NCBI GenBank assembly: GCA_964518905.1
Contig: CAZFJL010000002.1
Location: 62,001 to 126,000, forward strand
DNA from: RDYZ01 sp964518905
Lineage (GTDB): Bacteria > Cyanobacteriota > Cyanobacteriia > Cyanobacteriales > Geitlerinemataceae
Length of the DNA: 64,000 nucleotides
Direction of reading: 5' to 3'
The notes beneath the pieces were generated by a model. That model was not told where the DNA came from. It did no database searches and was given only the letters and a program-made list of their open reading frames with translations. Position numbers and translations under genes: made by a program. This document shows, in pieces, positions 1-9,219 of the stretch. Every line of letters begins with the position of its first letter. Within the stretch, counting starts at the first letter, position 1.

Positions 1-791
1 CCTCTACGCTGAAATTTCCCCATCCATTTTTAACGGAAGCACCGGTTCGGGAGGCGATTTCGCTGGCGATCGATCGTGAGATGATCGCGACCCAGCTTTA
101 CGGTAAAGCGGGACAGGCTACGGGGCTGGTTTTGATCGATCCGGTGCAGTATCGATCGCCTAAGGCTGAATTTACGTTCGATCCAGACCAGGCGATCGCG
201 GTGCTAGAGGCGGCGGGCTGGACGGATAGTAACGGCAATGGGACGCGGGATAAAAACGGGGTGGAGTTAACGTTGGTGTTCCAAACGTCGGTGACACCGG
301 TGCGCCAAAAAACGCAGGAAATCATCAAACAGGCGTTAATGGCGATCGGGATTGGGGTGGAGTTGCGTAGTGTGGATGCGAGCGTGTTGTTTTCGGGCGA
401 TCCGAGTAACACCGATACACTTCAGCGTTTTTCGGCGGATGTGCAGATGTACACGACGGGAAATTCCAATCCTGACCCGGCGATTTACATGAAAACCTTC
501 ACCTGTAGCGAGATTTCGCAACCGGAGTTGGGCTGGGGCGGTTATAACTTTTCTCGGTTCTGTGATCCGGCCTTCGATGTGCTGTGGGATGCAGCTAGCC
601 AGGAGCTTGATTCCGCGAAACGATCGGCGTTATTTATCCAGATGAATGATCTGCTGGCCGATCAGTTTGTCATTGTCCCGTTGGTGCATCGGGCAGATGC
701 TTTTGGGATGAGCGATCGGCTTCAGGGGGTTAACCCGACGCCGTGGGATCGCTTGACCTGGAATATTGCGGAGTGGAAAAAATCTGAATAG
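1..791 (+). CDS. ABC transporter substrate-binding protein, family 5 (3' part)
   Basis: The reading frame is open from the first bases of the window (frame beginning at base 3), so the 5' part lies outside. The visible part contains VREAISLAIDR followed by a KAGQATG segment, the hallmark of the SBP_bac_5 family that binds oligopeptides, dipeptides or similar solutes for an ABC importer. The end has the family's typical ending (LVHRADAFGMSDRLQGVNPTPWD). About 262 residues are seen; full proteins are usually 500-600. It would act as a periplasmic or lipid-anchored receptor, but the signal peptide is not in view. The ligand cannot be told from sequence. The stop is followed 15 bases later by a palindromic repeat that may end the transcript. 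Confidence 0.88.
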   Translation, partial: STLKFPHPFLTEAPVREAISLAIDREMIATQLYGKAGQATGLVLIDPVQYRSPKAEFTFDPDQAIAVLEAAGWTDSNGNGTRDKNGVELTLVFQTSVTPVRQKTQEIIKQALMAIGIGVELRSVDASVLFSGDPSNTDTLQRFSADVQMYTTGNSNPDPAIYMKTFTCSEISQPELGWGGYNFSRFCDPAFDVLWDAASQELDSAKRSALFIQMNDLLADQFVIVPLVHRADAFGMSDRLQGVNPTPWDRLTWNIAEWKKSE

Positions 792-806
792 ATCCAATGG
801 ATTCAA

Positions 807-852
807 GTAGCGCAACCATCCTGGTTGCAAGCAAGCTAGAAGCTTGCGCTAC
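807..852. repeat. REP-like nested palindrome, copy 1
   Basis: The outer arms GTAGCGCAA and TTGCGCTAC are exact inverted repeats. Inside them are two smaller hairpins, CAACCA/TGGTTG and GCAAGC/GCTTGC, so the element can fold as a cloverleaf. It lies between two convergent genes and overlaps the TAG stop codon of the desaturase gene. Related copies are seen near 16541-16580 and, split by an inserted element, at 36175-36333. A role as a bidirectional terminator is inferred from position and fold. Confidence 0.75.
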
Positions 853-1940
853 GTGGGCTTGTTTTGATCTATTTCGATCGTGCTGAACTGCGCGGCAAGT
901 TGAAACGAGGTTTTCCAGTAGCCCGGATCGCGAACGAGGGCAGGCTGTCCCCGATCGCGGAGGATGGCATCAATCCGCTCAAAGGCGATCGGTAAACGAT
1001 GGGACGGAATCTCTGGGAAAGCATGGTGCACCGCGTGATAGGGCAAACCCGCCATCAGGTAATTCACCAAAGGCGTTGTCTGAAGATTGCGCGTCGTATA
1101 AAGCTGCGTCAAAATCTGCGAGCTTAACCCGTCAGACGCAGCATTCCACAGCCCATAATGCTCAATATGCTCGCGACACTGCGTCATCACCCCCACAACC
1201 CGCTCAACCACCAGCCAAAATAGGGCATATTGCAGCAACGCCCCATGAGCCACCACCCAGGCCAGAATGATCGTATGAAAGATCACCATCCCCGCCACAT
1301 CACCCGCCAACTGCCAGCGCAGACGCGATCGGGTTTTGGCCGCAAACCAGCCGTGATAAATGCCAGCGCGAAAGGTTTTGAGCACAAGACCGATCGCGCC
1401 CAATAGAAAAATATCGATCGCCCACTGGTGGCGCACATACCAGCGCGTTAGGCGACCGGCGTGATCATATTCCGCCTGCGTCCACTCGGTGCGCTCGGGA
1501 TCATCGAGCCTGCGACCGTTCCAACTGTGATGCAGCTTGTGCAGCTCGGCATACGTCCCCACAGACCAAAGGATCGGCCAAGCGATCACCCGCGCAATCG
1601 TCTCATCAAACCAAACCCAACCCGTCAGCGTACGATGTATCGCCTCATGAGTTAGCGTGAGCCAAAAGGTGTAAAAGATCGCCGCGATCGCACTCCAGCC
1701 TGCAAACGCCCAGCCGATCGGGAACGTCCAGGCGATCGCCACGCAGCCGAGACACAGAGCACCAATGACCACCACCTGCGTTACGCCCCGCCACGGCGAC
1801 ACCACCGCACAATCGCGCACCGCCTCCCGCAGGTCGCGCACCAGCATATCCATCGCGGGCGGGGTCTGCGGTCTGGGGGGTGGATCGACATCGAAGCGTG
1901 AATGCGATCGCGTAGCCTGATTTTCGATCGGTGCGGTCAT
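849..1940 (-). CDS. Membrane fatty acid desaturase family protein
   Basis: A 363-residue di-iron membrane protein. Three histidine boxes are visible in the expected order: HEAIH near residue 98, HKLHH near 134, and HAVHH in the C-terminal third. Several hydrophobic segments lie around residues 50-95 and 165-240. Such boxes bind the di-iron centre of desaturases, hydroxylases and carotenoid ketolases/hydroxylases. The spacing fits the FA_desaturase fold, but the box sequences do not match canonical DesA/B/C/D or CrtR well enough to name a substrate. The N-terminal 30 residues are proline-rich and probably cytosolic. The stop codon is supplied by a palindromic repeat. Start is ATG at 1940. Confidence 0.8.
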   Translation of the reverse strand: MTAPIENQATRSHSRFDVDPPPRPQTPPAMDMLVRDLREAVRDCAVVSPWRGVTQVVVIGALCLGCVAIAWTFPIGWAFAGWSAIAAIFYTFWLTLTHEAIHRTLTGWVWFDETIARVIAWPILWSVGTYAELHKLHHSWNGRRLDDPERTEWTQAEYDHAGRLTRWYVRHQWAIDIFLLGAIGLVLKTFRAGIYHGWFAAKTRSRLRWQLAGDVAGMVIFHTIILAWVVAHGALLQYALFWLVVERVVGVMTQCREHIEHYGLWNAASDGLSSQILTQLYTTRNLQTTPLVNYLMAGLPYHAVHHAFPEIPSHRLPIAFERIDAILRDRGQPALVRDPGYWKTSFQLAAQFSTIEIDQNKPT

Positions 1941-2101
1941 GATCTAACCCTCGTTGAACAGTTGTAAAGCGTCATAAATTGACAAAAACGATCGCAACGA
2001 TCGGACAACTCGATCGCGACGATCACTATAGTAAACGTAGGGCTTCACCCCACTTTTAAACCGACTTTAACACCGTGGATATTAACCGCACGGCTCCAGG
2101 C

Positions 2102-2965
2102 ATGAAACACATTCTTCTCTGTACAGATGGCTCGGCCTTCTCCAAGGTGTGTTACGAATACACGGCTTGGTTTGCGAAACGACTTCAGGCGCAAGTCGAG
2201 ATTTTATACGTTTCCGATCGAACGCAAGCGATCGCACCAAATAAACGCGACTTGACCGGAAGTATCGGCATCGGAGCCTATACGGAACTGCTCGATCGCT
2301 TTATTGAAAATGAACATGAGAGCGCCAAACTCGAACACGAGCGTTCAAAATTCATCTTGCGTGAGGCGAAAGAATTCTTGCATAACGACGGCCTTGACGA
2401 CACACTAACCATTCACAGAACGGGAATGCTGGCGGATTCGTTTCATGAGTTCGAGACGGAATGTGATCTGATTGTTTTAGGAAAACGGGGCGAAGCGTCC
2501 GAGTTTGCCTCGGATCATTTAGGGTCAAATATGGAGCAGGTGGTGCGATCGAGTGCGAAACCTTGCCTTGTAACGCCGCGTGAATTTCGCCCGATCAAAA
2601 CTGTTTTGTTTGTGTTTGATGGGAGCCATAGCTGTGAGGAAGCGCTCGCATTTTTAGGCGATTCTGCTGTGTTTACCGATCTCGATTTACATGTGGTGGC
2701 GATCGAAAAAAGCGAGCGCGAAGTGGCGGCAACGTCCCTTTTAGAGTATGCCAATAAGTCGCTAACAGCCTCCGGTTTTACGCCGACAATCTCGGTTCTA
2801 CACGGCGAAACGGAAGCGCAATTGGCGAAATATTCCGAGCAACATCACATCGATATGATGTTACTGGGTTCCTATGGTCATAACCGTATTCGTGAATTTC
2901 TGATGGGCAATACGACCGCGAAAATGTTGCGCCATACTCAAGTTCCGATTTTGGTTTTTCATTAA
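2102..2965 (+). CDS. Universal stress protein, two tandem Usp domains
   Basis: Two consecutive UspA-type alpha/beta domains make up the protein. The first begins MKHILLCTDGSAFSK and has the phosphate-binding region LGKRGEASEF...LGSN. The second ends with GSYGHNRIREFLMGNTT, matching the G-2x-G-9x-G nucleotide loop of ATP-binding Usp proteins. The frame is open from a GTG at 2075, but the ATG at 2102 begins exactly at the conserved first beta strand, so it is preferred (287 residues). Family members are soluble stress proteins that bind ATP. The gene is followed directly by a MITE-like repeat. Confidence 0.88.
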   Translation: MKHILLCTDGSAFSKVCYEYTAWFAKRLQAQVEILYVSDRTQAIAPNKRDLTGSIGIGAYTELLDRFIENEHESAKLEHERSKFILREAKEFLHNDGLDDTLTIHRTGMLADSFHEFETECDLIVLGKRGEASEFASDHLGSNMEQVVRSSAKPCLVTPREFRPIKTVLFVFDGSHSCEEALAFLGDSAVFTDLDLHVVAIEKSEREVAATSLLEYANKSLTASGFTPTISVLHGETEAQLAKYSEQHHIDMMLLGSYGHNRIREFLMGNTTAKMLRHTQVPILVFH

Positions 2966-3090
2966 GTTATACGAAATCCGGTTCTGTCTAGGAAAAAGAC
3001 GAAAGCGTCTATGAGCACTGAGCGGAGTCGAAGTGCGGTGTCCGCCTAGATCGACGATCTAAACTTATACACAGTCGGATTTGGTATTAC
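2966..3090. mobile_element. MITE-like element, copy 1 of a shared-core family
   Basis: The ends are imperfect inverted repeats: GTTATACGAAATCCG at the left and the complement of GTAATACCAAATCCG at the right (13 of 15 positions agree). The centre contains a 27-base core at 3013-3039, including CTGAGCGGAGTCGAAGTG, that recurs in reverse orientation inside the element at 36199-36309. No coding capacity is seen. A clean target duplication is not evident, so the exact ends are approximate. Confidence 0.65.
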
Positions 3091-3192
3091 TGATATTAAT
3101 TTATCGATAATTCATTCATTTAATCTTGATGAATATCGGTATTTTTTCTAACTTCTGTTCAGAGCCTTTTTATCACATCTCATTACTTCGCC

Positions 3193-3969
3193 ATGATCCA
3201 GAATCTTGCCGCTGATGCTGTCGATGGATCAGATTCGCCCGCCGCGATCGCCAAGCCGATCGCGACCCCGATCGCGATATCGCCTGCCATCGACGCCGCG
3301 ATCGACCGCCTATCGCCCCGCCTCGCCGTGATCGCGCGGGCAAGCTACCAGGATTGGACGGCGGCGACCTGGGATGACTTTTTGGCGATCGCAGGCGAGC
3401 AAGAACCCGACGGCTTACCCCAAACCCAAGCTTACTTTTACCAGTCTCAGATCAAACTTGAAATGAATCCTCTCGGCAAAGATCACGGACGATTTAACAA
3501 CGCGCCGCTGGATGTGGTTAGCCTATTTGCGGCCTTTCAGCAGTTACGCATCGTGCGCTATATCAACACCACCTTACGCAAAACAGGTCAAAAGGAATGT
3601 CAGCCCGACGTCTCGATTTATATCGGCGAAGTTGCCTGTTTACCACCGTCCGGAAATGAAGTGATTGATCTCGATCAATCCGATCCACCGAGTCTCGTCG
3701 TGGAGATTTCGGCCAGTAGCATCGCGGATGATATCGGTGTCAAGCGAATGCTCTACGAAAATTTGGGTGTGCGGGAATATTGGGTGATCGATACGCGAAA
3801 ACGATCGCTGATTGCGTTTTCGATCGCCGATGGTCGTAGCGGTGTGATTCGCCAGTCGGAGGTGTTGCCGGGATTGGATCTGGCGATCGTCGAGGAAGCG
3901 CTGCGGCGTACGGATGACAATGACGATGCGGCAATTACACGCTGGTTGATTGAGACGTTTAATCGCTAG
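3193..3969 (+). CDS. Uma2 family (DUF820) putative endonuclease
   Basis: A 258-residue protein of the PD-(D/E)xK-fold Uma2 family, which is greatly expanded in cyanobacteria. Visible family marks are PDVSIYIGE, then PSLVVEISASS followed by the K...Y...GVREYWVID segment, giving the expected D, E and K active-site set. The first 40 residues are an alanine/isoleucine-rich extension encoded largely by runs of GATCGC, so they are probably not part of the fold. ATG start at 3193. The biological role of Uma2 proteins is unclear. A second member lies at 41166. Confidence 0.85.
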   Translation: MIQNLAADAVDGSDSPAAIAKPIATPIAISPAIDAAIDRLSPRLAVIARASYQDWTAATWDDFLAIAGEQEPDGLPQTQAYFYQSQIKLEMNPLGKDHGRFNNAPLDVVSLFAAFQQLRIVRYINTTLRKTGQKECQPDVSIYIGEVACLPPSGNEVIDLDQSDPPSLVVEISASSIADDIGVKRMLYENLGVREYWVIDTRKRSLIAFSIADGRSGVIRQSEVLPGLDLAIVEEALRRTDDNDDAAITRWLIETFNR

Positions 3970-4058
3970 ACACTTTAGAAACTCCGCCGCGATTCGCAGA
4001 TGATAATCTAGGCATGTCAAGAACTCTTGATCCTTAACCCCTGCACCCTGATCGACCG

Positions 4059-7000
4059 TTGGTTTACATCAAACAAATCGACCTAACCAACTTCAAATCT
4101 TTCGGCGGCACGACCCATGTTCCCCTGACGCCGGAGTTTACGGTGGTGTCTGGCCCGAATGGATCGGGTAAGTCGAATATTCTTGACGCGCTGCTGTTTT
4201 GCCTCGGGATCTCGTCCTCGAAGGGGATGCGAGCCGATCGCCTGCCGGATTTGGTCAATCAAAACCAGGCCACACGCAAGGGAACCGTCGAAGCGAGCGT
4301 GACGGTGACGTTTGATCTCAATAGTGAATTTCCCCTCGCGCCCGATGGTACGCCCGCGAATGTGGTGGACGCGGCGGCGATCGCTGAAATCGGCCAGGGC
4401 GCGGACGAATGGAGCGTCACCCGTCGCCTGCGCGTCACCCAATCCGGTAGCTACACCTCGAACTATTACATCAACGGCGACGCCTCGACCCTGGGCGAAC
4501 TGCACGAAAAACTCAGCCAACTGCGAATTTACCCCGAGGGCTATAACGTCGTGTTGCAGGGCGATGTGACGAGTATTATTTCGATGAATTTGCGGGAGCG
4601 GCGCGAGATTATCGACGAGCTGGCGGGAGTGGCGGCGTTCGATCGCAAAATTGAGCAGGCCAAGCGTAAATTTGAGGCGGTGCAGGAGCGTGAAGATCAG
4701 TGTCGGATTGTCGAGCGGGAGTTGGTGGCGCAGCGGGATAAGCTGGCCGACGATCGGATCAAGGCGGAAAAATATAAGGCGCTGAAGGCGGAGCAGCTCG
4801 AAAAGCAAACCTGGGAGCGGATTTTGCAGTGGCAACAGGTGCGATCGCAGACGGTGCGGCTGCGGGAGCAGATCGAAGCGGGCGATCGCGAGCGGATTAA
4901 TTTAAAGGAACAGTTGGCCGGATTAGCCGAGCAGATTGCCCGTGAAATGGTGGAACTCGACGACCTCAACGCCCAGGTGAAGGCGCTCGGAGAAGATGAG
5001 GCGATCGAGCTGCAAACACGCTTGGCTCGCTACGAAGCCGACGGGGAGCGTGTTACCCAGCGATGTCAGGAATTGGAAACCGCGATCGCCGATGCCGATA
5101 CTCGTATCACCCAACTTCAGGCCGAGATGGGTCGCGATCGTGCCCAAATTGACGCATTCGCCACCGAGCAAACCCAGCTTGAAGCCGAGATCGATCGCCA
5201 GCAAACGATCCGCGATGTGGCGGCGGCCAACCTCGAACAGCAGCGCGAAACCGCCAGCGAATTGGCCGCGACTGCCGATGCTTGGGTGCGGGAACAGATG
5301 CAGTTACGTCGTCAAGCCGACGAACTGCAAGCCCAGATCGCGCCCCAGCAAACCGATCGCGCCCAGATCCAAGAACGCCTCAGCCAAGCCGATCGCCAGT
5401 TCACCGAGCTGGACGAAACCCGCGATCGGCTCACCGTCGAGCTTTCCACCGCACGCCGCCAACGCGCCACGATCGCCCGTGAACGCGACGCCGCCCAACA
5501 GTCGCAACCACAGCTCGAAACCGAAGCCAACCACGCCGAACGCGATCTTCAGGTACAACAGGACACGCGATCGCGCCTGCTCGACGAACAGCGCGACAAA
5601 CAGCGCCGCCTCGACAAACTCGAAGCCCGCGCCCAGGCGATGCAGGAAGCCTCCGGCAGTCACACCACCCAGCTTTTACTCAAGTCCGGCATTGAGGGGA
5701 TTTGCGGGCTGGTGGCGCAGCTTGGGCGGGTGGAAAATGAGTTTCGGGTGGCGCTGGAAACGGCGGCGGGTGGGCGTTTGGGTCAGCTTGTGGTTGAGGA
5801 TGACTTGGTGGCGGCGACGGCGATTCGGTTGCTCAAGGAGCGGCGGGCGGGACGGGCGACATTTTTGCCGCTGAATAAAATCCGATCGCCGCGAATCAAC
5901 CTCAACCCCGAAATCAAGCGTGCGCCGGGATTCGTCGATTTGGCGCTGGATCTGATCGACTGTGAGCCGCGCTACGACGATATTTTTGCCTACGTGTTCG
6001 GTAGCACGGTGGTGTTCGATTCGCTCAGTAATGCGCGGCTGGTGTTGGGGCGGGCGCGGATCGTCACGCTGGATGGGGAATTGCTCGAAGCCAGTGGCGC
6101 GATGACCGGTGGGGCGAGTCAGCATAAAAGCCAGTTGCGCTTTGGGCAAGCTGGGGCGGGGGAACCGCAGGAGTTGCGGGATTTGCGCGATCGCCTCGGG
6201 CAAATTGCGGCGGTGCTCGATCGCGGCGAAGTGGCGATCGCCGAGGGGTCAATTCGCGTCAAGGAAACGGCGCGGGCGCTGATGGAGGCGACCCAAACGG
6301 CGCGGGATCTCGATCGCGACATCGATCGCGCCGATCGCGATCTCGACTCGATCCAAACCCAGCTCGATCGCGCCATCGCCCAACTGAACCAAACCACCAT
6401 CGATCGCGACACCGCCCACACCCGCCTCACCGAACTCGATCAAACCCTCCCCACTCTCACCGCCCAGCTTCAGGTCTTTCAAACCCAACTCGCCGAACTC
6501 GAAGCTTCGCAAAATCATAGCGAATGGACAGAGTTACAAACCGCGATCCGCCAGCAAGAAACCGACCTACAGCAGCGCGACACCGATCTACAGCAAGCTC
6601 GCCAGCGCTGCAAAGACGCGATCGATCGTCAAGACCGTCTGCGCGAACAAATTGATCGCGCCACCAGCCAAATCAACGACCTCCAGCAAACCCAAGCCGA
6701 CGATAAAATCAAGCTCGCCAACAATCGCGATCGTCTCGCCGGTCTCACCCAACAGATCGAGCAAACCCGCGCCGCGATCGGCCTCGTGAACACAAAACTG
6801 CTCGAACAAAAGCAGGCACGCGATCGGGCCGAAACCCAGCTTCGCGATCGGCAAACCAGCCAGCAGCAAATCGAGTGGCGCTTGCAAAAGGAAATCGAAA
6901 ATCAGGAGGGACGGCGATCGCAGCTCGAAACCCTGAGCAAAGAGCTAGAGGAACGCCAGACCGAGCTACCCGACCCGTTACCGGAATTACCGCAGGCTGT

Positions 7001-7670
7001 TCGCGATCCGAGCCAGATCGAAGCGTTACAGAAAAGTATCCGCAGTTTGGCGCGGCGGATCGAGGCGATGGAGCCGGTAAATATGCTGGCGTTGGAGGAG
7101 TTCGACAAGACTCAGGCGCGGCTTGATGGTCTGAGCGAAAAGCTGGCGACACTGGAAGCCGAGCGCACGGAAATCATGTTGCGGATCGAGAATTTCACGA
7201 CCCTGCGGGTTCGCGCATTCATGGAAACCTTTGATGCGGTGAATGCGAATTTTTCTCGCATTTTCGCGGAGTTATCCCAAGGCGATGGCTATCTTCAGCT
7301 CACGAATCCGGACGATCCCTTTGAGAGCGGGCTAAACCTTGTGGCGCACCCAAAAGGTAAGCCAGTGCAGCGGTTGGCGTCGATGTCGGGGGGCGAAAAG
7401 TCGCTGACGGCGTTGAGTTTTATTTTTGCGTTACAGCGCTATCGCCCGTCACCGTTTTATGCGTTTGATGAGGTAGATATGTTCTTGGATGGGGCGAATG
7501 TGGAGCGATTGGCGAAGACGATCCGGCGGCAGGCGGAGCAGGCGCAGTTTTTGGTGGTGAGTTTGCGGCGTCCGACGATCGAGGCGTCGATGCGGACGAT
7601 CGGGGTGACCCAGGCGCGGGGGGCGTATACGCAGGTGTTGGGCTTGAAGTTGCCGAAAAGTGCGTCATGA
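4059..7670 (+). CDS. smc: Chromosome segregation protein SMC
   Basis: A 1203-residue SMC ATPase that would form the chromosome-organising condensin with ScpA/ScpB. The N-terminal head has Walker A GPNGSGKS (residues 32-39). Long coiled coils rich in Q, E and R flank a hinge at about residues 545-690 containing GAMTGG at its end. The C-terminal head has the MSGGEKS signature (about 1109) and Walker B FYAFDEVDMFLDGAN. The start is TTG, because the conserved VYIKQIDLTNFKSFGG begins right there and no ATG precedes it in frame. The last 198 bases recur 1379 bases downstream as an orphan fragment, so the 3' end of this gene has been duplicated around an inserted nuclease gene. Confidence 0.96.
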   Translation: MVYIKQIDLTNFKSFGGTTHVPLTPEFTVVSGPNGSGKSNILDALLFCLGISSSKGMRADRLPDLVNQNQATRKGTVEASVTVTFDLNSEFPLAPDGTPANVVDAAAIAEIGQGADEWSVTRRLRVTQSGSYTSNYYINGDASTLGELHEKLSQLRIYPEGYNVVLQGDVTSIISMNLRERREIIDELAGVAAFDRKIEQAKRKFEAVQEREDQCRIVERELVAQRDKLADDRIKAEKYKALKAEQLEKQTWERILQWQQVRSQTVRLREQIEAGDRERINLKEQLAGLAEQIAREMVELDDLNAQVKALGEDEAIELQTRLARYEADGERVTQRCQELETAIADADTRITQLQAEMGRDRAQIDAFATEQTQLEAEIDRQQTIRDVAAANLEQQRETASELAATADAWVREQMQLRRQADELQAQIAPQQTDRAQIQERLSQADRQFTELDETRDRLTVELSTARRQRATIARERDAAQQSQPQLETEANHAERDLQVQQDTRSRLLDEQRDKQRRLDKLEARAQAMQEASGSHTTQLLLKSGIEGICGLVAQLGRVENEFRVALETAAGGRLGQLVVEDDLVAATAIRLLKERRAGRATFLPLNKIRSPRINLNPEIKRAPGFVDLALDLIDCEPRYDDIFAYVFGSTVVFDSLSNARLVLGRARIVTLDGELLEASGAMTGGASQHKSQLRFGQAGAGEPQELRDLRDRLGQIAAVLDRGEVAIAEGSIRVKETARALMEATQTARDLDRDIDRADRDLDSIQTQLDRAIAQLNQTTIDRDTAHTRLTELDQTLPTLTAQLQVFQTQLAELEASQNHSEWTELQTAIRQQETDLQQRDTDLQQARQRCKDAIDRQDRLREQIDRATSQINDLQQTQADDKIKLANNRDRLAGLTQQIEQTRAAIGLVNTKLLEQKQARDRAETQLRDRQTSQQQIEWRLQKEIENQEGRRSQLETLSKELEERQTELPDPLPELPQAVRDPSQIEALQKSIRSLARRIEAMEPVNMLALEEFDKTQARLDGLSEKLATLEAERTEIMLRIENFTTLRVRAFMETFDAVNANFSRIFAELSQGDGYLQLTNPDDPFESGLNLVAHPKGKPVQRLASMSGGEKSLTALSFIFALQRYRPSPFYAFDEVDMFLDGANVERLAKTIRRQAEQAQFLVVSLRRPTIEASMRTIGVTQARGAYTQVLGLKLPKSAS
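7472..7669 (+). repeat. Long direct repeat, copy 1 (3' end of smc)
   Basis: This stretch encodes the last 66 residues of SMC and is repeated at 8851-9048 with about 10 mismatches by eye. The intervening 1.18 kb holds one gene on the opposite strand. The intact reading frame and canonical MFLDGANVERLAKTI show that this is the functional copy. Confidence 0.92.
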
Positions 7671-7672
7671 CT

Positions 7673-8728
7673 CTAGCGTTTGTTGATACGCTTGAGCCAT
7701 TCATCTAGAGAAATTTCAATCAGCAAGTCTAGGGAATTTGCACGTTCTGGATTTTTGATAATCTTTGCGTAAACCTCTTCAACTAATGGCCTATCCCAAC
7801 CTCTATGTTTAATGAAATAGTCAACAAAATCTTTTGGAGACTTTTCATTCAATTCTCGACTCCATTTACCACCCCTGAAGTTTTTTACTGCATACCCTCT
7901 AATTGAGTGCTGATGAAACTGTTGCACGGTTACAAGATCTTGCGACGTTATTTTCATGCGGCTGATTGCTCGTGAACCAGATAGTCGAATGTTTGGGAGC
8001 CAGAGAAATACGTATGGTTCGTTAGCTTTGTTGATTTTCAACTCAGCACATCGATTAGACTTTCCATTACCATATACGATGGCAGAGGGTTCAATAAACT
8101 CTTGAATACGATCATCAAAAGCAAGAATAAGTTTGCGAATTTCAAATATTCTAGACTGGTGATGCTCGCTTAATTTGCTCATTCTTCTCCTGAGTTTTAG
8201 CGGTGGTGAGAAAGCCTCGTTGTCGATGGTTTTTAAGTGATTGCGAGTAATAAAACCTAATGTATCTGTGAACTGGTACAATGACTCGATATTAGTAAAG
8301 CTACAGAAAAATTTTTCTTGCTTGAGAATTTCAAATTGGATAAATTCAAAGTTTAAGATTGAATAAAGCCGATCGGTCAAACTATGCCGATGAAACGACG
8401 GCGCGATCGCCAGTAGACGAATCGGCAGCGAATAATCCACCACATCCGCAAACGGCCTCGCCTCAATCAACGCATGAAAATAGCGCGTTAACTGCTGAAC
8501 AATATACTTTTCCTCCTCATTCTTCAGCTCCAAAACCACCAACGCCCCATCCCGATCCACCGCCACCAAATCACAAAACTGCCCATCGATCGCCAGCTGT
8601 CGCGCCAACCACCGCCAGCCAAAGATCTCCTCACCCCGCAACCATAAAAACTCCTCTAAATCCGCCTCCGTCTGGAACCACCAACGATCGCCCGATCGCT
8701 GTAGCCTCACCGTTTCTAATTCCATCAT
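7673..8728 (-). CDS. NucS-like PD-(D/E)xK nuclease-domain protein
   Basis: A 351-residue protein. Residues 20-75 contain E..L..R..EIFG, then GQFCDLVAVDRDGALVVLEL followed by K, the D...ExK active-site arrangement of the DUF91/NucS nuclease group. The rest (about 130-351) is less clear; it could be a DUF5655-like module, but this is a guess. It begins with a Met-Met and ends 2 bases from the smc stop, tail to tail. The first 125 codons have the GC-rich, GATCGC-rich composition of the chromosome, whereas the remainder is clearly AT-rich, suggesting a chimeric origin. It lies alone between two copies of the smc 3' end. A role in DNA defence or repair is inferred only from the fold. Confidence 0.7.
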   Translation of the reverse strand: MMELETVRLQRSGDRWWFQTEADLEEFLWLRGEEIFGWRWLARQLAIDGQFCDLVAVDRDGALVVLELKNEEEKYIVQQLTRYFHALIEARPFADVVDYSLPIRLLAIAPSFHRHSLTDRLYSILNFEFIQFEILKQEKFFCSFTNIESLYQFTDTLGFITRNHLKTIDNEAFSPPLKLRRRMSKLSEHHQSRIFEIRKLILAFDDRIQEFIEPSAIVYGNGKSNRCAELKINKANEPYVFLWLPNIRLSGSRAISRMKITSQDLVTVQQFHQHSIRGYAVKNFRGGKWSRELNEKSPKDFVDYFIKHRGWDRPLVEEVYAKIIKNPERANSLDLLIEISLDEWLKRINKR

Positions 8729-8850
8729 CGTTCGCCAACATTTACAAAATCATGTGCATAGCGGCTAAACCTCATTGCGCCCGCAGCAATGCACATCGAT
8801 CAGTTTATAGCGCTTTCGTTTTCGCCAAGCATTGCAACTCCGACGATCGC

Positions 8851-9048
8851 AGTGGATATGTTTTTTGATGGGGCGAATGTGGAGTGGTTGGCGAAGACGA
8901 TTCGGCGGCAGGCGGAGCAGGCGCAGTTTTTGGTGGTGAGTTTGCGGCGTCCGACGATCGAGGCGTCGATGCGGACGATCGGGGTGACGCAGGCGCGGGG
9001 GGCGTATACGCAGGTGTTGGGTTTGAAGTTACCGAAAAGTGCGTCGTA
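8851..9048 (+). pseudogene. Orphan duplicate of the smc 3' end
   Basis: This fragment reproduces SMC from the Walker B region to the last residue and stops at a TAG instead of TGA. Two residues differ from the intact gene (MFFDGANVEWLA versus MFLDGANVERLA), as expected for a fragment no longer under selection. Upstream sequence shows no SMC similarity, so this is a partial copy. It is the second copy of the direct repeat at 7472-7669. Confidence 0.92.
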
Positions 9049-9219
9049 GCAAAAAAATAGCTTGCTACCATTCAGTCAAGATGCTTAGAATTGTAGAGAC
9101 AAAAGCATTGAAGATTTACAACGATAACCCAATGTAATGTGTCTTTAAAAGACTAGCAAGAATCAAGAATTTTAGAGTATTTGGTAATGTTGAGATTTCA
9201 AGCGAAGCAGATTGCACGA

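Noticed and set aside
4083..6518. Several long open frames antisense or out of frame to smc (up to 292 residues)
   Set aside because: They arise from the biased, GC-rich coiled-coil codons of smc; the predicted products are low-complexity (Arg/Ser/Pro or Leu/Gly rich) and have no starts or motifs.
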